Below are positions 1-12,708 of a stretch of DNA of 64,000 bases, piece by piece. The stretch lies in the NCBI GenBank assembly GCA_015680685.1, contig MNCI01000177.1, positions 201,825 through 265,824 of the forward strand, read 5' to 3'. A model generated the notes under the pieces. That model was not told the DNA's origin. It worked only from the letters and a program-made list of their open reading frames with translations, and did no database searches. A program made the translations under genes and the position numbers. Each line of letters begins with the position of its first letter. Within the stretch, counting starts at the first letter, position 1. This stretch comes from Gnetum montanum (Eukaryota; Streptophyta; Gnetopsida; Gnetales; Gnetaceae).

Positions 1-1
1 A

Positions 2-1162
2 ATGAATAGCAAGGAAGAAATAGCTCTTATATCAAGAAGAGTTCAAAGGATTCTAGCAAGGAAAGGAAAAAGCTTCAATCGACTAGGATCCAACCAATCC
101 AACACCAAAGATAAAGATAAAGGTAAGAATTTTTCAAATTCAAATTTTAATGCCTTTTCAATAGGATGTTGGATCTGTGGTGGAAGAGGCCATGTGGCCT
201 CCAAATGTCCTAGCATTGACAAGCTGCAATGCAATAATAAGACTAACTTGAACATGAAAAATACTAACTTATGCTTAAGCTAGGATGATGGAGAGCAAAG
301 TAAAGAATAGGTGGATGACACTTCAAAAGACTCACATCTTATTTGTATGGGTTTTACAAATGATTATACTTGCTTGTTAGATGATGATGATCGAATGGAA
401 ATTGATGAAAAAAGGTATTACCTCTTGTGCAATGAACTTCCATCTCTTCAAAATATTTGTGTAAAATTAAAGAAGGAATTAAAAAATAAATATCAATATG
501 TCTCTTTATTAAATATGAAAATTTTAGATCTCAAAAAAGAAACCTTAGACCTAAAGGCTAAGAATAAAAAACTAACCCTATCCTATGAGTAGATTAAAGA
601 AGAACTTGTAGATGCTAAACTTGTAAATGAGAGGTTAGTCAAAGAAAAGGAATCTCTTCAAGTATTTCTTGGACAAGGAATAAGTCTAAATGATAAATGT
701 GGACTAGGTTTCTATTAACAAGAACAAAAATCTACACCAAAGGTATTCAAACAAGAGGTCCCTTCAAAGATTGAGGTAACTACTAGCACTATGGTTAACT
801 AAAGAGCAACTCCAAGGTTTGATAACTATAATCTAGATGAAATAATTAGGTGTTATTAGGATAATAGAGTTGGACATAAGTAATGGGATTGCAATTTAAA
901 GTATTATCATATGAATATCTGGACATATCACAAAACTCCTTGGTCTTATCCAAATGTATCAAGAAAGGAAACTATGCAAGATAAAAGGAAAAGGTGGATA
1001 AATCAAAAAGGGAAGAAAGTTAAAAGGGTATGGAGAATCAAAAAGAAGGAAGATGAAAGTGAGAGCATCCTCTCCCATAGATTTGTAAGAGAAAGTCAAT
1101 CTTTGAAAATAGTAGAAATTTGTGTAAGAGGAGGTACCTTGAAAGAGGAATCTCATTCTTAA
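2..1162 (+). pseudogene. SIRE-type copia gag relic with two zinc knuckles
   Basis: One reading frame runs through the whole stretch with no net frameshift, broken by stops near 281, 308, 590, 716, 800, 857 and 881. A CCHC knuckle, CWICGGRGHVASKC, lies at 167-208 (CX2CX4HX4C). It is followed by an Asp-rich stretch (LLDDDD) and about 100 residues rich in Lys, Glu and Leu that should form a coiled coil. A second, damaged knuckle at 851-892 keeps the outer Cys residues and the GH pair, but two positions have become stop codons. The final part (911-1162) is very basic. Gag forms the nucleocapsid particle of the element, and the knuckles bind its RNA. The start lies outside the window. The call rests on domain order and the knuckles; no complete protein can be made. 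Confidence 0.7.
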
Positions 1163-1269
1163 GATCCTTAGGTATCATCATTTTCTTCAATAATAATGGT
1201 AAGTAGAGGTAAGTCTTCAATTAATCATGAATAGCTTTTAAGACTATAATCCTTGGTAAACATAACTGA

Positions 1270-1440
1270 GCCTTTTCTTGCTAAGACATCTACCTAAAGA
1301 TATCTTCCATGAGACATCTTCATGATAATTCATACATCTACTCAGAGACATCTACTTTCCAAGTGAGATGTCTACCTGATTTTTATTAGATGCAACACAA
1401 GCATCTATAGCTTAAATAAGATGTCCATATTTCATAAATA
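1270..1440. repeat. Cluster of AGACATCT / AGATGTCT words
   Basis: The 8-mer AGACATCT occurs at 1284, 1312 and 1346, and its reverse complement AGATGTCT at 1366, with weaker variants around them (agatatct, gcatct, agatgtcc). The same word in both orientations recurs inside the LTR at 3851-4001. This suggests that the stretch is LTR-derived, from the same or a related element, lying between the gag relic and the extra ORF. Confidence 0.5.
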
Positions 1441-1499
1441 ACCCTCGACAATCAAAATTATATAAATCCAAACCTTAGTTTCTTATTTATTCTTCCACA

Positions 1500-3230
1500 T
1501 CTAAGCATAGATGACCAAGTGGAGATGACTAGGGCTTCTACAACAACAACAAGTTATGTTTTTTTTTCTTCAAAATACATGGCCCACAAGAAATTTGGAA
1601 CATCAAAGGCATTGCTAAAGAAGAGCAAGAATTCAAAGGGAGCTTCCTCTAGCACTGTAAGCACTTATTCTCCACAATTCAAATCCATTGATGTCTAGCA
1701 TTAGTTTGAGGTAACTCAAACCATCTCTATTGTCTTTGAACATTCTCTTTATTTCTAGTAATGCAAAGGAAATTGATGGGGTTCTTTCAAGTTTTGAATT
1801 GGGTTTCATACATTTCCATGAATTTTTGTGTGCCTAAAATTCTCAAAAGATAATTCTATTAGAACATTATCATTACAAATGCATTTGTTGGGGCTTTCAC
1901 TACCATGGTTGGAGGCATGTTGATTAATATTTCTTCTCAAGTACTTAATGCAATTCTTGGGATATCGAGTGCTAATTTTTTTTAGATTACCATTCATTCC
2001 ATGAATGCTGTGATTTCTATCTCCCAAGATGAATTTGAGATGCTTTATTTGGGGAGTCAGTTTCTCTGAGTAGTGAGAGGATTTATAGGAGTCAAATGGT
2101 CCCAGATGCTTCCATCCTCTATCTCATTATTTTATATAATGTCATTGTAAATAGAGAAAGCTATAACTATTTGTTGCTAGCCTAAAAAATTATTCTCTAT
2201 TGCCTACTCATAGGACAACCCTTGAACATGGGATCATACTCTTTGCCAAAACATGTTAGGCTTGTTCACCAAGGAGAGAATCTATGGGCATCCTCTCCTC
2301 ATCAATTGTTTGATCTGATAAAGAGGTCTTTCCATTCCTAACATTCTTTTTCTTAAAGGTAAGAGGAGCTTTGGTGAGTATTCAGAAAAGAGGAGCACCA
2401 CCAATGCTAATGTAGCAACAAGCAACACCATGCCACAAAAATCATAAAATAAAGGATCTACATCATCATCTCAAGCCTCTCCTTAGTTGAGAAGGTCCAA
2501 ATTAGCTAGTGGCCAAATGAGATCTTCCCTCAAGAAGTTGCTTAGACCATTTTCTCATACTTCTAGGATGATTGGAAAGAACCTGTCTTACCTTCATAAG
2601 AGAATGGATGTAGCTAGAGTACCTCTTCCTTTGGATGGATAGTAATTTGAGAAGATCACCACTCCTCCCATATCAAATAGTGAGGACTATCCCACTCTAG
2701 CCAAAGCCTTAGCAATTGTAGGGTCATCTTGAGCTTATGACTTAGGAAATGCATCCAATTCTAAGGAGCTCAATTCATCACTCACACATGTCTAAGGGGA
2801 GTTTCTTGATCCCATGTAGCCTAGACCTAGTTCTCATCATTATGATGATGCTCCATAGACATTTAAGTAGTAGGCCATGGAGAACATCTTTGGAACTTCT
2901 TCCAAATGGATATCTATAGATCCTATAATCTATTAGAGAAAGAATGCTTCCTCTTCCTCTCAGTAGGCTTAATCCCAAGAGGATCCACCATCTTCATCTC
3001 AATATCAAGTGAAGCTCCATTCACAAAGGGCTCTAGTTCAAGTACCATCATTGGACGATGATGATGATGAGCAGCATGTCTTCCAGACTAGCACCAACAG
3101 TGATGATGATGATGAAAATACCTATAGACCTTCTCATGTTATAGCTATCTATAATGAGTATTCGGATGTTACCACTAAGGTTAATGATTAGAATCCTCAT
3201 GTGGTTCCTCCTTTTAGATGATGTTCAAAA
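1500..3230 (+). pseudogene. Degraded extra ORF of the SIRE-like element (env-like or plant-transposon-type)
   Basis: A single plus frame gives long coding-like text between many stops. It includes the stretch GGMLINISSQVLNAILGI near 1910-1965, which recalls the hydrophobic motif before the so-called plant transposon protein domain carried by many retroelements. The end (3009-3191) is acidic, with runs of Asp encoded by GATGATGATG tracts (VPSLDDDDDEQ and NSDDDDEN). SIRE elements carry an extra ORF between pol and the 3' LTR, and the position just before the polypurine tract fits. No signal peptide or membrane segment is convincing. The family assignment is inference; what is seen is position, frame continuity and the acidic tail. 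Confidence 0.4.
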
Positions 3231-3552
3231 AGGAGGAGAGTTTTGGAATAGGATATGCTACATGTTTTTGGTTTGTGCATGCTTGTGAATTTGTGCTATT
3301 AGTAGCTATATGTTTTGCAAATATTTATAGATAGTTATATGAATAGTTGTATCTTATTGATATATTATGAAGATAGGTTTTTTGAGCTCTTATTTTTTTC
3401 ATCTTATTATTGACTCATATGATTTCTACCATTTGCAATAAGCCTTTAGAGCCTTATCCCAATGATAACCTTGGCTGTCATCAAAATCTATAGTCTTAAT
3501 TATTTATCATATGATTTATATGCACTAACCCATTTTCGTAAGTTTTAGACAT

Positions 3553-3570
3553 CACCAAAAAGAAGGAGAT
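3553..3570 (+). other. Polypurine tract before LTR
   Basis: A purine-rich run (accaaaaagaaggagat) ends directly before TGTTGATC. This is the usual plus-strand priming site at the 5' border of a copia 3' LTR. Confidence 0.65.
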
Positions 3571-4675
3571 TGTTGATCATTTGGTATTTTCAAATATTAA
3601 GGAAAATAGAAACAATGTAATGTTTGTGTTGGATGGTGATTTTATAGGACATGAACAAAAACTCCATATTAAGATATGAGAATGCAAGGAAATGAGATCT
3701 ATGATGAGATGTCAAACTAAAGACTACATGGATAAGATGGGAGTATGGATGAAAATGAAGGGTACAAATTAAATGAAGATGATTCAAGGACAAGAAAAAA
3801 AGGAAAATTGACAAAAGAAAGCCTCAAAAGAAAAAGCATAAAATTTGAGGAGATGTCTCTTAAAAAATAGTAGATGTATACAACCTAGAGTAGATGTCTC
3901 CCTGTAGACATCCCACAATAGACATTTCATTTTCCAGTGAGACATCTCTCCTAAATTGAGGCCAATCTTAGGTAGATATCCTAACTTTAAAGGAGACATC
4001 TATACAAGCCATTTGGTAGTTGTTGCATGAATTCCAAGAATCTTTTGAAAATTTTGAGGTTATAAGAAAGTATCAAAATCTTTGGAATTGTGCAAGCACT
4101 CTTCACATTCAAAATCATCATTGTCTATTCTATGTAATTGTATTCTTGCTCCTCATTGTAACATCAATTCCTTGGTTGTATGTTGTACTAAGCTTAAAGT
4201 ACAAGGACTTGTAAATTGAGTTACATTCTTTCCTTGTATCTTTCTCTCTTTCTTGTTTACCTCTGGGGTTGATGTGCATCTTCTTGCAAGAAGGAATCCA
4301 TAGTGAGCTTGTAAGAATCTTATGGGTTTGAGTGGTTTTGCAATGTTAAAACATTTTAGAGTGAAGATCAATTTTATAAAGGTTGTCAAATCCTTGAAAT
4401 CACATTTTGAACTTGTTGGGACCTTGTGGGGTTGAGTGATTTTGTAGTGACAAAAGACTTTAGAGCAAACCTCATAGCTTGTATAGGGTGAAGTGCCCTT
4501 CAAATCACATTTTTGAGAAACAAAGTCTGGAGGTGTGCATGGATTCTACCCTTTAAGTGTGGATGTACCCAAGTTGGGGAACCATGTAAAATTTGGTATG
4601 TTTTTGTGGCAAGTGCAATTTTAATTGGGGAACTTATTCAACCAGCCTTCTAAGTTCTCAATCCTCAATTAATAG
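3571..4675 (+). repeat. LTR of the SIRE-like element, with inverted words
   Basis: The sequence starts TGTTGATC right after the polypurine tract. Inside it the words AGATGTCT (3851 and about 3892) and AGACATCT (3940, 3994), plus one-mismatch variants, alternate in both orientations over about 150 bases. Near 4635 is ggaacttattcaaccagcc, similar to the signature found close to the 3' end of SIRE-type LTRs (a variant of ttattcacccccc). The end is placed at the CA near 4675 by that resemblance only. Confidence 0.5.
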
Positions 4676-6206
4676 ATTTATAGCAAATTTTACCATGCTT
4701 AGAGTAACTTTTCACAATGTATGAGCAATTATATCTAATTTTCCTAGCATAGATGTTGCCTTCACATTCTATCTAGTTTATGGAACTACAATGCCCTGTG
4801 TGTGGGCTTAAATCCCAAATCTCAGATGTTCTGTTCATAGGCTACCTAGTGTGTGGAACTATAATGCTTAGTGTGTAGGCTTAAAATATCAAATTTTGTA
4901 GCTCTTGAAGCACTTCTTAATCCTCAAAAGCTAGAATACTTACAACCTATAACTTCTACAAGGTGGAATACTGGGCCATACTACAAAACTTTCTAGGAGA
5001 ATAAGGAAATTGTATATACCTATATTTTTTCAACCAAATTACAAAGAATTTTGGCTATAGGTTGTAACATGAATTTTCTTTGGGATATATCAGGATTATT
5101 TAGCCATGTACTTATTTTTGTAAATAAATAAGAAAGTATGATAGATATGAAGTTTCCATATGTGTCATTTGGACCATTAGATTGCAATGATCACTCTTCA
5201 TTTCAACGTGTGCTATGAATTTGGGACAATTTACTATTATTGATTCTATATATATTTATTTTAATTTTATTATTTCATTTGGTAAACTTTAAACTTGAAT
5301 ATCTTTATGACTAGATATCCGATTGAAGTGAAACAAGTGTTGTTGGAATCATTATTTTGTGTACTATTTAATGATGCAATCAGTGAAATTTGATAACTAC
5401 ATTGGTTGTCTATTTGATGAATGTAATCCTCAACATGTGTTTATTGTTCTAGTCATTAGATGTGGATCTTGGTAGCTACCATTGCAATTAGCATGGGTAG
5501 CAATAGTGCATAAATCATAAGAAATGACATTAAATAAGGTATCTATTGATGTGGATTCAAAAGAAATAATAGGTCTAACTTTTATAGTGCTACTAATGAT
5601 ATAGGAAAATTTTAGCATCTAGAAATCTTCAATCCAAGCTTGCAGATGAGAGACATTTTGTTGAGTTAGAAAAATATTAAAATCATCTATGTATTTTTCT
5701 TTCTTCAAAGGCTTGCAATTTTATTTTGTAAAATATAAGACTATGTTTTTTTTTTAATATAGAATTTTTTCGTCTTCTTTGTTCATTTTAAGCATTGTTA
5801 ATTTCTCCTTTTTCCTTTATTGTATTATTTAATTTCTTCATATGCAACTTGGAACCCTTGACATATTTTATTTAAATCATCTTATATAATATGATTTCTA
5901 CAACTATTTGAATGGTGTTTTTATTATTAATAGTATTTCAAAAATTCCTAAAATTTCAAGTTCTAATTCATAATCTCATGTGACAAAATGCCATTTAGTA
6001 GCACTAGCCTGTGTGTGTGTGTGTGTCTGTAGCTTTACAATTTAGTCAAAAGGATCTACATTCTATAGCATACCCTCCTAAATAAATTTAGCTGAGGGAT
6101 CATTCAAAAATAGAGATAGGATAGATGAAGCAATAGAATGTTGAATTTACTTTAAATGTAAGATTCCCTTGTTTCTTGTCCTTAAGTTTTATATGATTCA
6201 AACATT
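4676..6206. other. AT-rich DNA without recognisable genes; GT microsatellite
   Basis: No coding signal is seen on either strand. At 4770-4890 a phrase (gtttatggaactacaatgcc and similar) occurs twice about 80 bases apart. A (TG)n run lies at 6010-6026. The rest is low-complexity AT-rich sequence. Confidence 0.5.
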
Positions 6207-6281
6207 AGTCTTGTTCCTCGTCCAACAATCGTGTTTGAATGTACTAGTCTTGTTCCTTGCCTAATAATCATGTTTGAATGT
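6207..6281. repeat. 39-bp direct repeat at an insertion site
   Basis: Two adjacent copies of a unit starting agtcttgttcc and ending gtttgaatgt (6207-6245 and 6246-6281). The second copy ends exactly at the left border of gypsy A, so its last five bases, AATGT, are that element's left target duplication. Confidence 0.6.
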
Positions 6282-7146
6282 TGATGAGTAGTGAGGTACT
6301 ATACCCAACCATACAAATCACAAGTGTTCACATGTGATCTGATCAAATTCCACAGACCTTAAGTTCTTAAGTACATTGGTTCCAAGATGTGAAATCTAAC
6401 TATGACAATCATTGTCTTCTCAACTATACTTGTGGAGCTTAATTGTATGGTTAAGTATAATTGAGGCACATGATTTTTATTATTTTATATTTTATTTGTC
6501 TATGATTAACAAGAAGTTGGAACTCAATTTATAATCAATTTAACTAATCTAATTGCTAATCAATAACTAACTATCCTAACATAAGTATCTGGTCCCACTT
6601 TTTGTGCACATCCTAAACACATATAGTGCTACTGGGTTATCAAACATTAAGCATTGTTGAGATTACCAAGGGTTATACACATGCTCAAAGCGATCATATT
6701 TATGTGCTTAATTAACTCTATTTAATCAAACTAGCTTACTTTAGCTTAATTATTTGGGAGCATCAAAGGAAATTTCATAAAACATTAAATGCATAAATAA
6801 AGTATTTAAGCTAGCCAAGGCACTACAAGATTTGATCAAAAATCTCATCTTTATTGTCACACACACTACTATGCTCAGGTACAACAGTGCTAAAATAAAG
6901 ATCCATACACTCAATGTCTCCTACTACAAGCACTTTGGACAATATTCTAACTCTAGAGAAAACAAACTACAAGAGCTCTACTATGCTATGACAAAAAGCT
7001 ATATCAAAATCATTCACCCAAGCACTATATTTATATGCTAGCACACACCTTGTGATATTAGATATCAACATCACATCTTGGGGCCTAATATCGAGTATCA
7101 AGCATCTTGGCTTTGATATTGAAGCCCAACAAAACACAGTTCATCA
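6282..7146 (-). repeat. 3' LTR of gypsy A
   Basis: 865 bases, TGATGAG...TTCATCA on the plus strand. It is the closest match to the truncated copy at 11973-12708. On the element strand a TATA-like ATATAAATATAG lies near 7026-7037. Upstream of it (7050-7146) is a set of GATATTAGATATC / CTAATATCGAGTAT / TTTGATATTGAAG words. Just outside the LTR the polypurine tract is eroded (the complement of tagctccatgattg). Confidence 0.8.
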
Positions 7147-9084
7147 TAGCTCCATGATTGAATGAAAACTCATCCTTGAGTGAACAAGAGGAGCAACAAG
7201 TTCTTTATAAAATATTGGGAAGGTATGGAATTATTAGCTAACATGCAATTGACTTAGATGGAGAAAGCAAACTCTAAGTGACCAAGTGTATGGATTTATA
7301 ATTATTTTTTTTATAAAAGTAGGTGTTCTTGGCAAGAGAAGTGAACCCCTTGGACAAAACTGACATCCAACTCCTTTGACAACTAAAGAGCTAGGAAGAA
7401 GATTCAACAATCATGAATAGGCCTTATCACATGATGCTACTATGTCTTTCTTGGTGAAGATAGTTCTACTTCTAGTCCATGCTTTCTACTTCAATCACAA
7501 AAAAATTGTAGATTAGTCTGCAGTGTTTAACATATAGATTTTAAGTACTATGTCTTGTTGGTAGTTACACTTGGCTAGGTTGTGATTATGGTGGATTAAT
7601 TCCTTTGATAGTGTTAGTTAAAAGATTGAAAATAGGGTGAAATGGATAAGTGGTCTATTAAATTCTAAAAAGTTCAAATGTGATGAAATGTTTAAAGAGG
7701 GTTTAAGAATTCACAACAATAAAAAGAGGATTTCATTGGAAAATTTTGTGAAGATGCACATAATTGGATGTCATTGATGGGGCATGCAAAAGCATTTGAT
7801 TGTGAGGATGTCTAAGGGTAAAGAACTTTACTAACCCAATCAAAAGATATGCAAGTGGGTCCTCCCCAAAGCAGGCATAGGCCTTTTATTACCTTTGCAT
7901 AAATTCAAACCAAGGAGTCCATGGGCCCCATGGATGATTAATGGTTATGGAAAGTTGAGTACAAAAACCCAGAAGAAACTACCTAAGAATTTTGACACAT
8001 CAAACAAGAACATAAAACCAATAATGAGGTGAGACATGGAAAGCATAGATGGATGAGAGAGAGTGTGGAATAGAGTTCCCAATTAAGGTCACATGAAGTA
8101 CCTTGTGAATTTTGTGGTTAAATGACATGATAAAATCCATCCTTAGTCCAAACCAAAATCAACCATGTTTAGTGACTTCACATCGCCATTCTAAGACCAC
8201 CCCATACCCCTGAGACAAAAGAGTGCTCACATAGAACAACCACTGTTCCTTATTAAAGAAGAAAAAAGAAGTAGGAAGTGAGAAAGGACCTTATTTAGAG
8301 GGGACCTTAAGGCATGGGTAACATATCTTTCTAGTCCCATAACTAGTACTTGTAGCCCTTTTATTTTGTCTATAGGATATGCTTTTAATTTCCATCATTT
8401 TTTTTATGATGGAAACTACAACATGCAAAGACTTATTTAACTTCCTGCTATTGGTTGGCATGAAATGGTAAGAAATCTATGAAAGCACACAAGCATCCAA
8501 GTAAGAAAAGAGGCACAAAGAGTATTGAATCTCCTTGAAGTCACACCCTATTCAAACCTTTGAATCATTTCCAAATCCAAAAAACTACCAAGGTCATAAG
8601 TTCATTATGGTTTTATTAATGAAAAAGATACCATACATTTCTAGAACATGGAAAACCATAGATTTTTTGGATGGGTAGATGTTGTGCACTCATTTCCCAT
8701 TTCATGAAAAAGAAAGCATGTCCAATTATTTATAATAAAATTCAATGCTAGAATCTAGACACCAACAATCAAATAAATGGATAGCACATGTCCACATTAA
8801 TCAAACCACACTATACCTAGTTGGTAATGAGGCACATTATTATTAAAACATCATAAGAAAATCACATCCAAAATAAAGAAAAATATATAAGAAATTGTAA
8901 AATATTTAAGAAAAATAATATTTACTAATGATGTTGGAAAACAAAATTTTTGAAAAATTCATAATGTGAAAACAAAAAGGTGTAAAATAAAGAATGTGTA
9001 AAACAAAAAGTTGTAAAAATAACAATGTTTAAAACAAAAATTTATAAGACAAAAAGACAAAAAACTAAGGAGCTACTTATATAG
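7147..9084 (-). other. Noncoding 3' region of gypsy A between pol stop and LTR
   Basis: About 1.94 kb without a long reading frame on the element strand. It matches the equivalent regions of gypsy B (14209-16140) and C (53847-55727) in blocks, for example the segment around 8290-8450 containing ggcatgggtaacat and ccatcatttttttatgatgg. In Athila elements this is where an env-like gene can sit; none is readable here. Confidence 0.6.
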
Positions 9085-11972
9085 TTAGCATGAATGGCCA
9101 TCTCCCCCATGACTAAGTTGAAAGGAGGAGATCCAAAAGATTACGTAGGGTTGTCCATCTGATGAGGCATTTATTGCACTAGCTTGCTTGGGATGATGGA
9201 AAGGATTGACTTACTATATGTTGACCACCTATTTATTGTTTGGTATCTTAGGTTTTTAGATCATCATGGCCCTAGAAGAAAAAGTTTTGCAAATTATATA
9301 AGGTCCTTTTGAGAACGTCTGGAACTTAGTTCGTTGAGGTACATGTGTGGGGTTCCAATAGAGAACCTTATCTCCTAGTTAAAATTTGACTTTCCTAATT
9401 TTAAGATCATGGATCTTTCTGTTGAATTCCTTGTGCAACTTATTAGATGATAAGACCACCAATTGATTTTCATCTAGCAAGTTGAGATTCATTACTCTTC
9501 CTTTTCATGCTAGAATTAAGTTAAGGTCATGGTCATAGGTTGTGGAAAGTGTATGGAGCTTGGATTAAATAGGAAGTGTTGGTAATTTTCCATACACTAG
9601 CTCATAGGGAGAATAGCCTATAGGGCATCATTGAGTTTTGTGCTCCAATCTTTCCTATATTTGCTTATAGTTCTTGTTAGGATCTTTGTGATTTACCTAT
9701 TGGTAACCTTAGCTCGACCATTAGCTTAGGGGTGGTAGGGTGTTGTTATTTTATGTTTAACCCCCAAACATTGCATGATTTTTCGAAAAGTAGTACTTGT
9801 AAAGTGGGTTCCATTGTCTAAAATTAATGCACATGGCACACCAAACTTGTTTACAACATTTTGTTATACAAACTAAGTTGTAGTAGAAGATGTATAGTTG
9901 GTGATGGCTACTACTTATACTCATTTCATACAATAGTCAATAGTGACTATGATGTACACTTTCCATTTGACATGGACATGATGGAACCTATGAAATCAAT
10001 GCCCTAGATCTCAAAAGGTTTCAATGGTTGGATTCACTATTAAGGTCCCTCCATTTGAGTAGTCATTCCATCATCTCATTGGTAGCATTCACAAGAGTGG
10101 ACATATTGGTGAGCATCTCTGACGATTGTTGGCCAATAATACCATACCATTAGGAATTTAATGGTAGTGTGTCTTCTAGCATAGTGGCCCCCACAAGGAC
10201 CCTCATGAGCATCCTATAGAACATGTAGTTGATCAACATCAGGGACACATGAATGTACTAAGCCATCGATGCACACCTTGTAGAGGTGTCCATTGATCTC
10301 CATGAAGCACTTTACCTAGTGAAGAAACTATTAGTGGTGCAACCCTTATGACATCTCTTGAGTGAGAAGATAGGTGAAAATGCTATCGTATCATTTAGGC
10401 TCAGTGGGTAGTTGTTCAATTATAGCCTTGACAAAGAGGATTTCATCAGGAAATAGATTAAATAATGGATTTTATTTCTCTTTTTTGTCTCATAATAACC
10501 AAGACAAGTGATTAGCATCCACATTCTTAGTTCCTTTTCAATCTACCATCATAAGATCAAATTCCTGTAAGATCACCAACCACCGTATGACATGGGGGCT
10601 CACTATTGGCTTGTTCATGAGGAAGTGAATTACACTATGATCTATGTGCACAATAAATTTTTATCCAAGAACAAAATGCTTGAAATTCTCTAAAGAAAAA
10701 ACCACTACCATCAATTCTTTTTCTATGATGATGTAGTTCAATTGTGCATCCACAATGCTTTGACTTGTGTAGTGGATGTAGTATGGGTGTTTCTTATTGT
10801 CTAACTGCATAAGAACAACTCCCAAGGCATAGTTTGATGCATCTATCATAACATGAAATTATCTAGACTAGTCACATTCTTGTAGAATTGGAGTTTCTAC
10901 AAGTTTTTCCCTCAACTATTGGAATGCTTCTTCATATTCATTGGTTTAGAAAAATGGATCATCTTTCTTTGTCAATTCAACCAATGGTATTATGATCTTA
11001 GAGAAATTATCTATGAATCATCAGCAGTAGCTAGTGTGTCCAAGGAATGACTAAACATCTTTGATAGTTTCTAGTTGTGGGTAATTCCTTACATAATCCT
11101 TATTTTTTCAAGGTCTATGTCAATTCCTATTTTGTAATATTTGGTGCCCTAATACAATGCCTTCCTGGACCATCAAGTGACTCTTTTTCCAATTGAGTTA
11201 TATATTTATTTCAACACATCTTTTTAGTACTTTCTCAAGGTGGTCCAAGGCTTACTTAAATGTAGCTCCATAGGTGGAGTGTTCATCCATGAAAACTTCT
11301 ACACCACTACTGATTTACTATTGAAAAATGCTTAAGGCTAGACATTAGAATGTAGCAGGAGCATTGCATAAACCAAAAGGTATCTTGTGATATGGAAAAT
11401 TCCCCCAGGGACTCATGAATGTTGTTTTGGCCTAGTCCTCTAGCATGGTATGAATTTGGTTATAGCCATTATAACCATCTAGAAAACTATAGCAACAATG
11501 CCTAGATATTATATCTAACACTTGATCAACGAATGACAGTGGAAAATGATCCCTGAATGTTGCCATATTCAACAGCTAAAAATTGATGTAGACCCACCAC
11601 TTGTCATCTTTCTTTGGAACAATCATGAGTGGGCTAACCAATTCACTATCTGCAATGGGATAGATAAACCCTACCTTGAGGAGTTGTTCAATTTTCTTCT
11701 TAACAATTTGCTTAAGTTTGGGATTCAATCGCCTTTGTGGCTACCTCTTTGGCTTCATGGCTAGATCAGTGTAGATAAGATGCTAGCATATCCTAGGATT
11801 AATTCCTTTGAGTTTAATTTATGACCAAGCAAAGGTTGCTGACCATTTTTCAGCCACATTCAACAACATCTATTTCTATTTTGGAGCATGATTTGCATTG
11901 AATATTACTAGCTTTCTATTTTTTAAGAATACATATTCCATGTCGGTAGGTAGAGTTTTAAGAATACATATG
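9085..11972 (-). pseudogene. Gypsy A pol relic: RT, RNase H, integrase
   Basis: Reading the minus strand from 11972: an RT leader (LPTDMEYVFLKNRK), RT fingers with a DGYNGYNQI-like motif and GLCNAPATF, and the catalytic box read as FMDE at 11282-11293, where FMDD is expected. RNase H follows at 10661-10849 (DASNYALGVVLMQ, EKELMVVVFSLENFKHFVLG). The integrase zinc-binding end near 10075-10150 reads YWPTIVRDAHQYVHSCECYQ, then comes a poor core (GIDFIG) and an integrase tail ending at a stop at 9085. Several stops and at least one frameshift (RNase H and tail are in different frames) make it inactive. This element supplies the RNase H and integrase that B and C lack, so it shows the full gene order of the family. 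Confidence 0.8.
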
Positions 11973-12708
11973 AAGCTTAATTATATGGTTAAGTATAATT
12001 GAGGCACATGATTTTTATTATTTTATATTTTATTTATTTATGATTAACAACAAGTTGAGACTCAATTTATAATCAATTTAACTAATCTAATTGTTGACCA
12101 ATAACTAACTGTCTTAACATAAATATCTGGTCTCACTTTCTGTGCACATGTTGAACATGTATAATGTTGTTGGGTTACCAAATGTTAAGCATTCCTGAGA
12201 TTACTAAGGGTCATATGCATGCTAGAAGCAGTCATACTTATGTGCTTAATTAAATCTATTTAATTGAACTAGCTTACTTTAGCTTAATTACTTGGGAGCA
12301 TCAAAGGAAATTGCATAAAACATTAAATGCATAAATAAAGTATTTAAGCTAGCCAAGGTGCTACAAGGTTTGATCAGAAAGCTCATTTTTATTGCCACAC
12401 ACACTTCCATGTTTAGGTATAATAGCACTTGAATAAAGATTCGTACACCCAATGACTCCTACTGTGGACACTTTGGAAAGTATTCTAACTTTAAAGAAAA
12501 CAAACTATAAGGGCTCTGCTATCCTATGAAAAAAAACTATATCGAAACCATGTGCCCAAGAGTTATATTTATGGGCCAACACATACCCCACGATGTTAGA
12601 TATTCAACATCACATCTTGGGGCCCAATATTAAGTATCTAACATGGAAGCTCCAATATTGGATATATCAAATATCCAATATCAGAGCCTAACAAAACATA
12701 GTTCATGA
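11973..12708 (-). repeat. Truncated 5' LTR of gypsy A
   Basis: It matches 6435-7146 from gaagcttaattatatgg onward; the first about 150 bases are missing. A TATA-like CATAAATATAACT is at 12561-12573 on the element strand. The upstream array (12585-12700) is longer than in the 3' LTR and includes ccaatattgg and ggatatatcaaatatcc. Confidence 0.75.

Larger units (their letters stand above)
1..4675 (+). mobile_element. Remnant of a SIRE-like Ty1/copia retrotransposon
   Basis: Three parts are visible in the order expected of a plus-strand element: a gag relic, a degraded extra ORF, then a polypurine tract followed by an LTR beginning TGTTG. The gag layout (zinc knuckle, acidic and coiled-coil stretch, then a second zinc knuckle) is the one known from the SIRE/Maximus lineage. 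No protease, integrase or RT is recognisable between gag and the extra ORF, so pol has been lost, or two related fragments lie side by side. The 5' LTR is outside the window. The right limit is an estimate, because the end of the LTR cannot be fixed without a second copy. Confidence 0.6.
6282..12708 (-). mobile_element. Gypsy element A (Athila/Tat-type), gag-PR deleted
   Basis: The borders are TGATGAG at 6282 and TCATGA at 12708. The five bases outside both borders are identical: AATGT at 6277-6281 and at 12709-12713, the target-site duplication of a single insertion. Minus-strand order from the right: truncated 5' LTR, RT leader, RT, RNase H, integrase, about 1.9 kb noncoding, polypurine tract, 3' LTR. 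The inner end of the 5' LTR (about 150 bases), the primer-binding site, gag and protease are missing, lost in one deletion with its junction near 11972. The word tttaagaatacatat appears twice just beside the junction. RT and integrase motifs are those of the non-chromovirus gypsy branch. Confidence 0.85.

Noticed and set aside
6010-6026. TG dinucleotide run as a regulatory site
   Set aside because: Ordinary microsatellite with no gene nearby.
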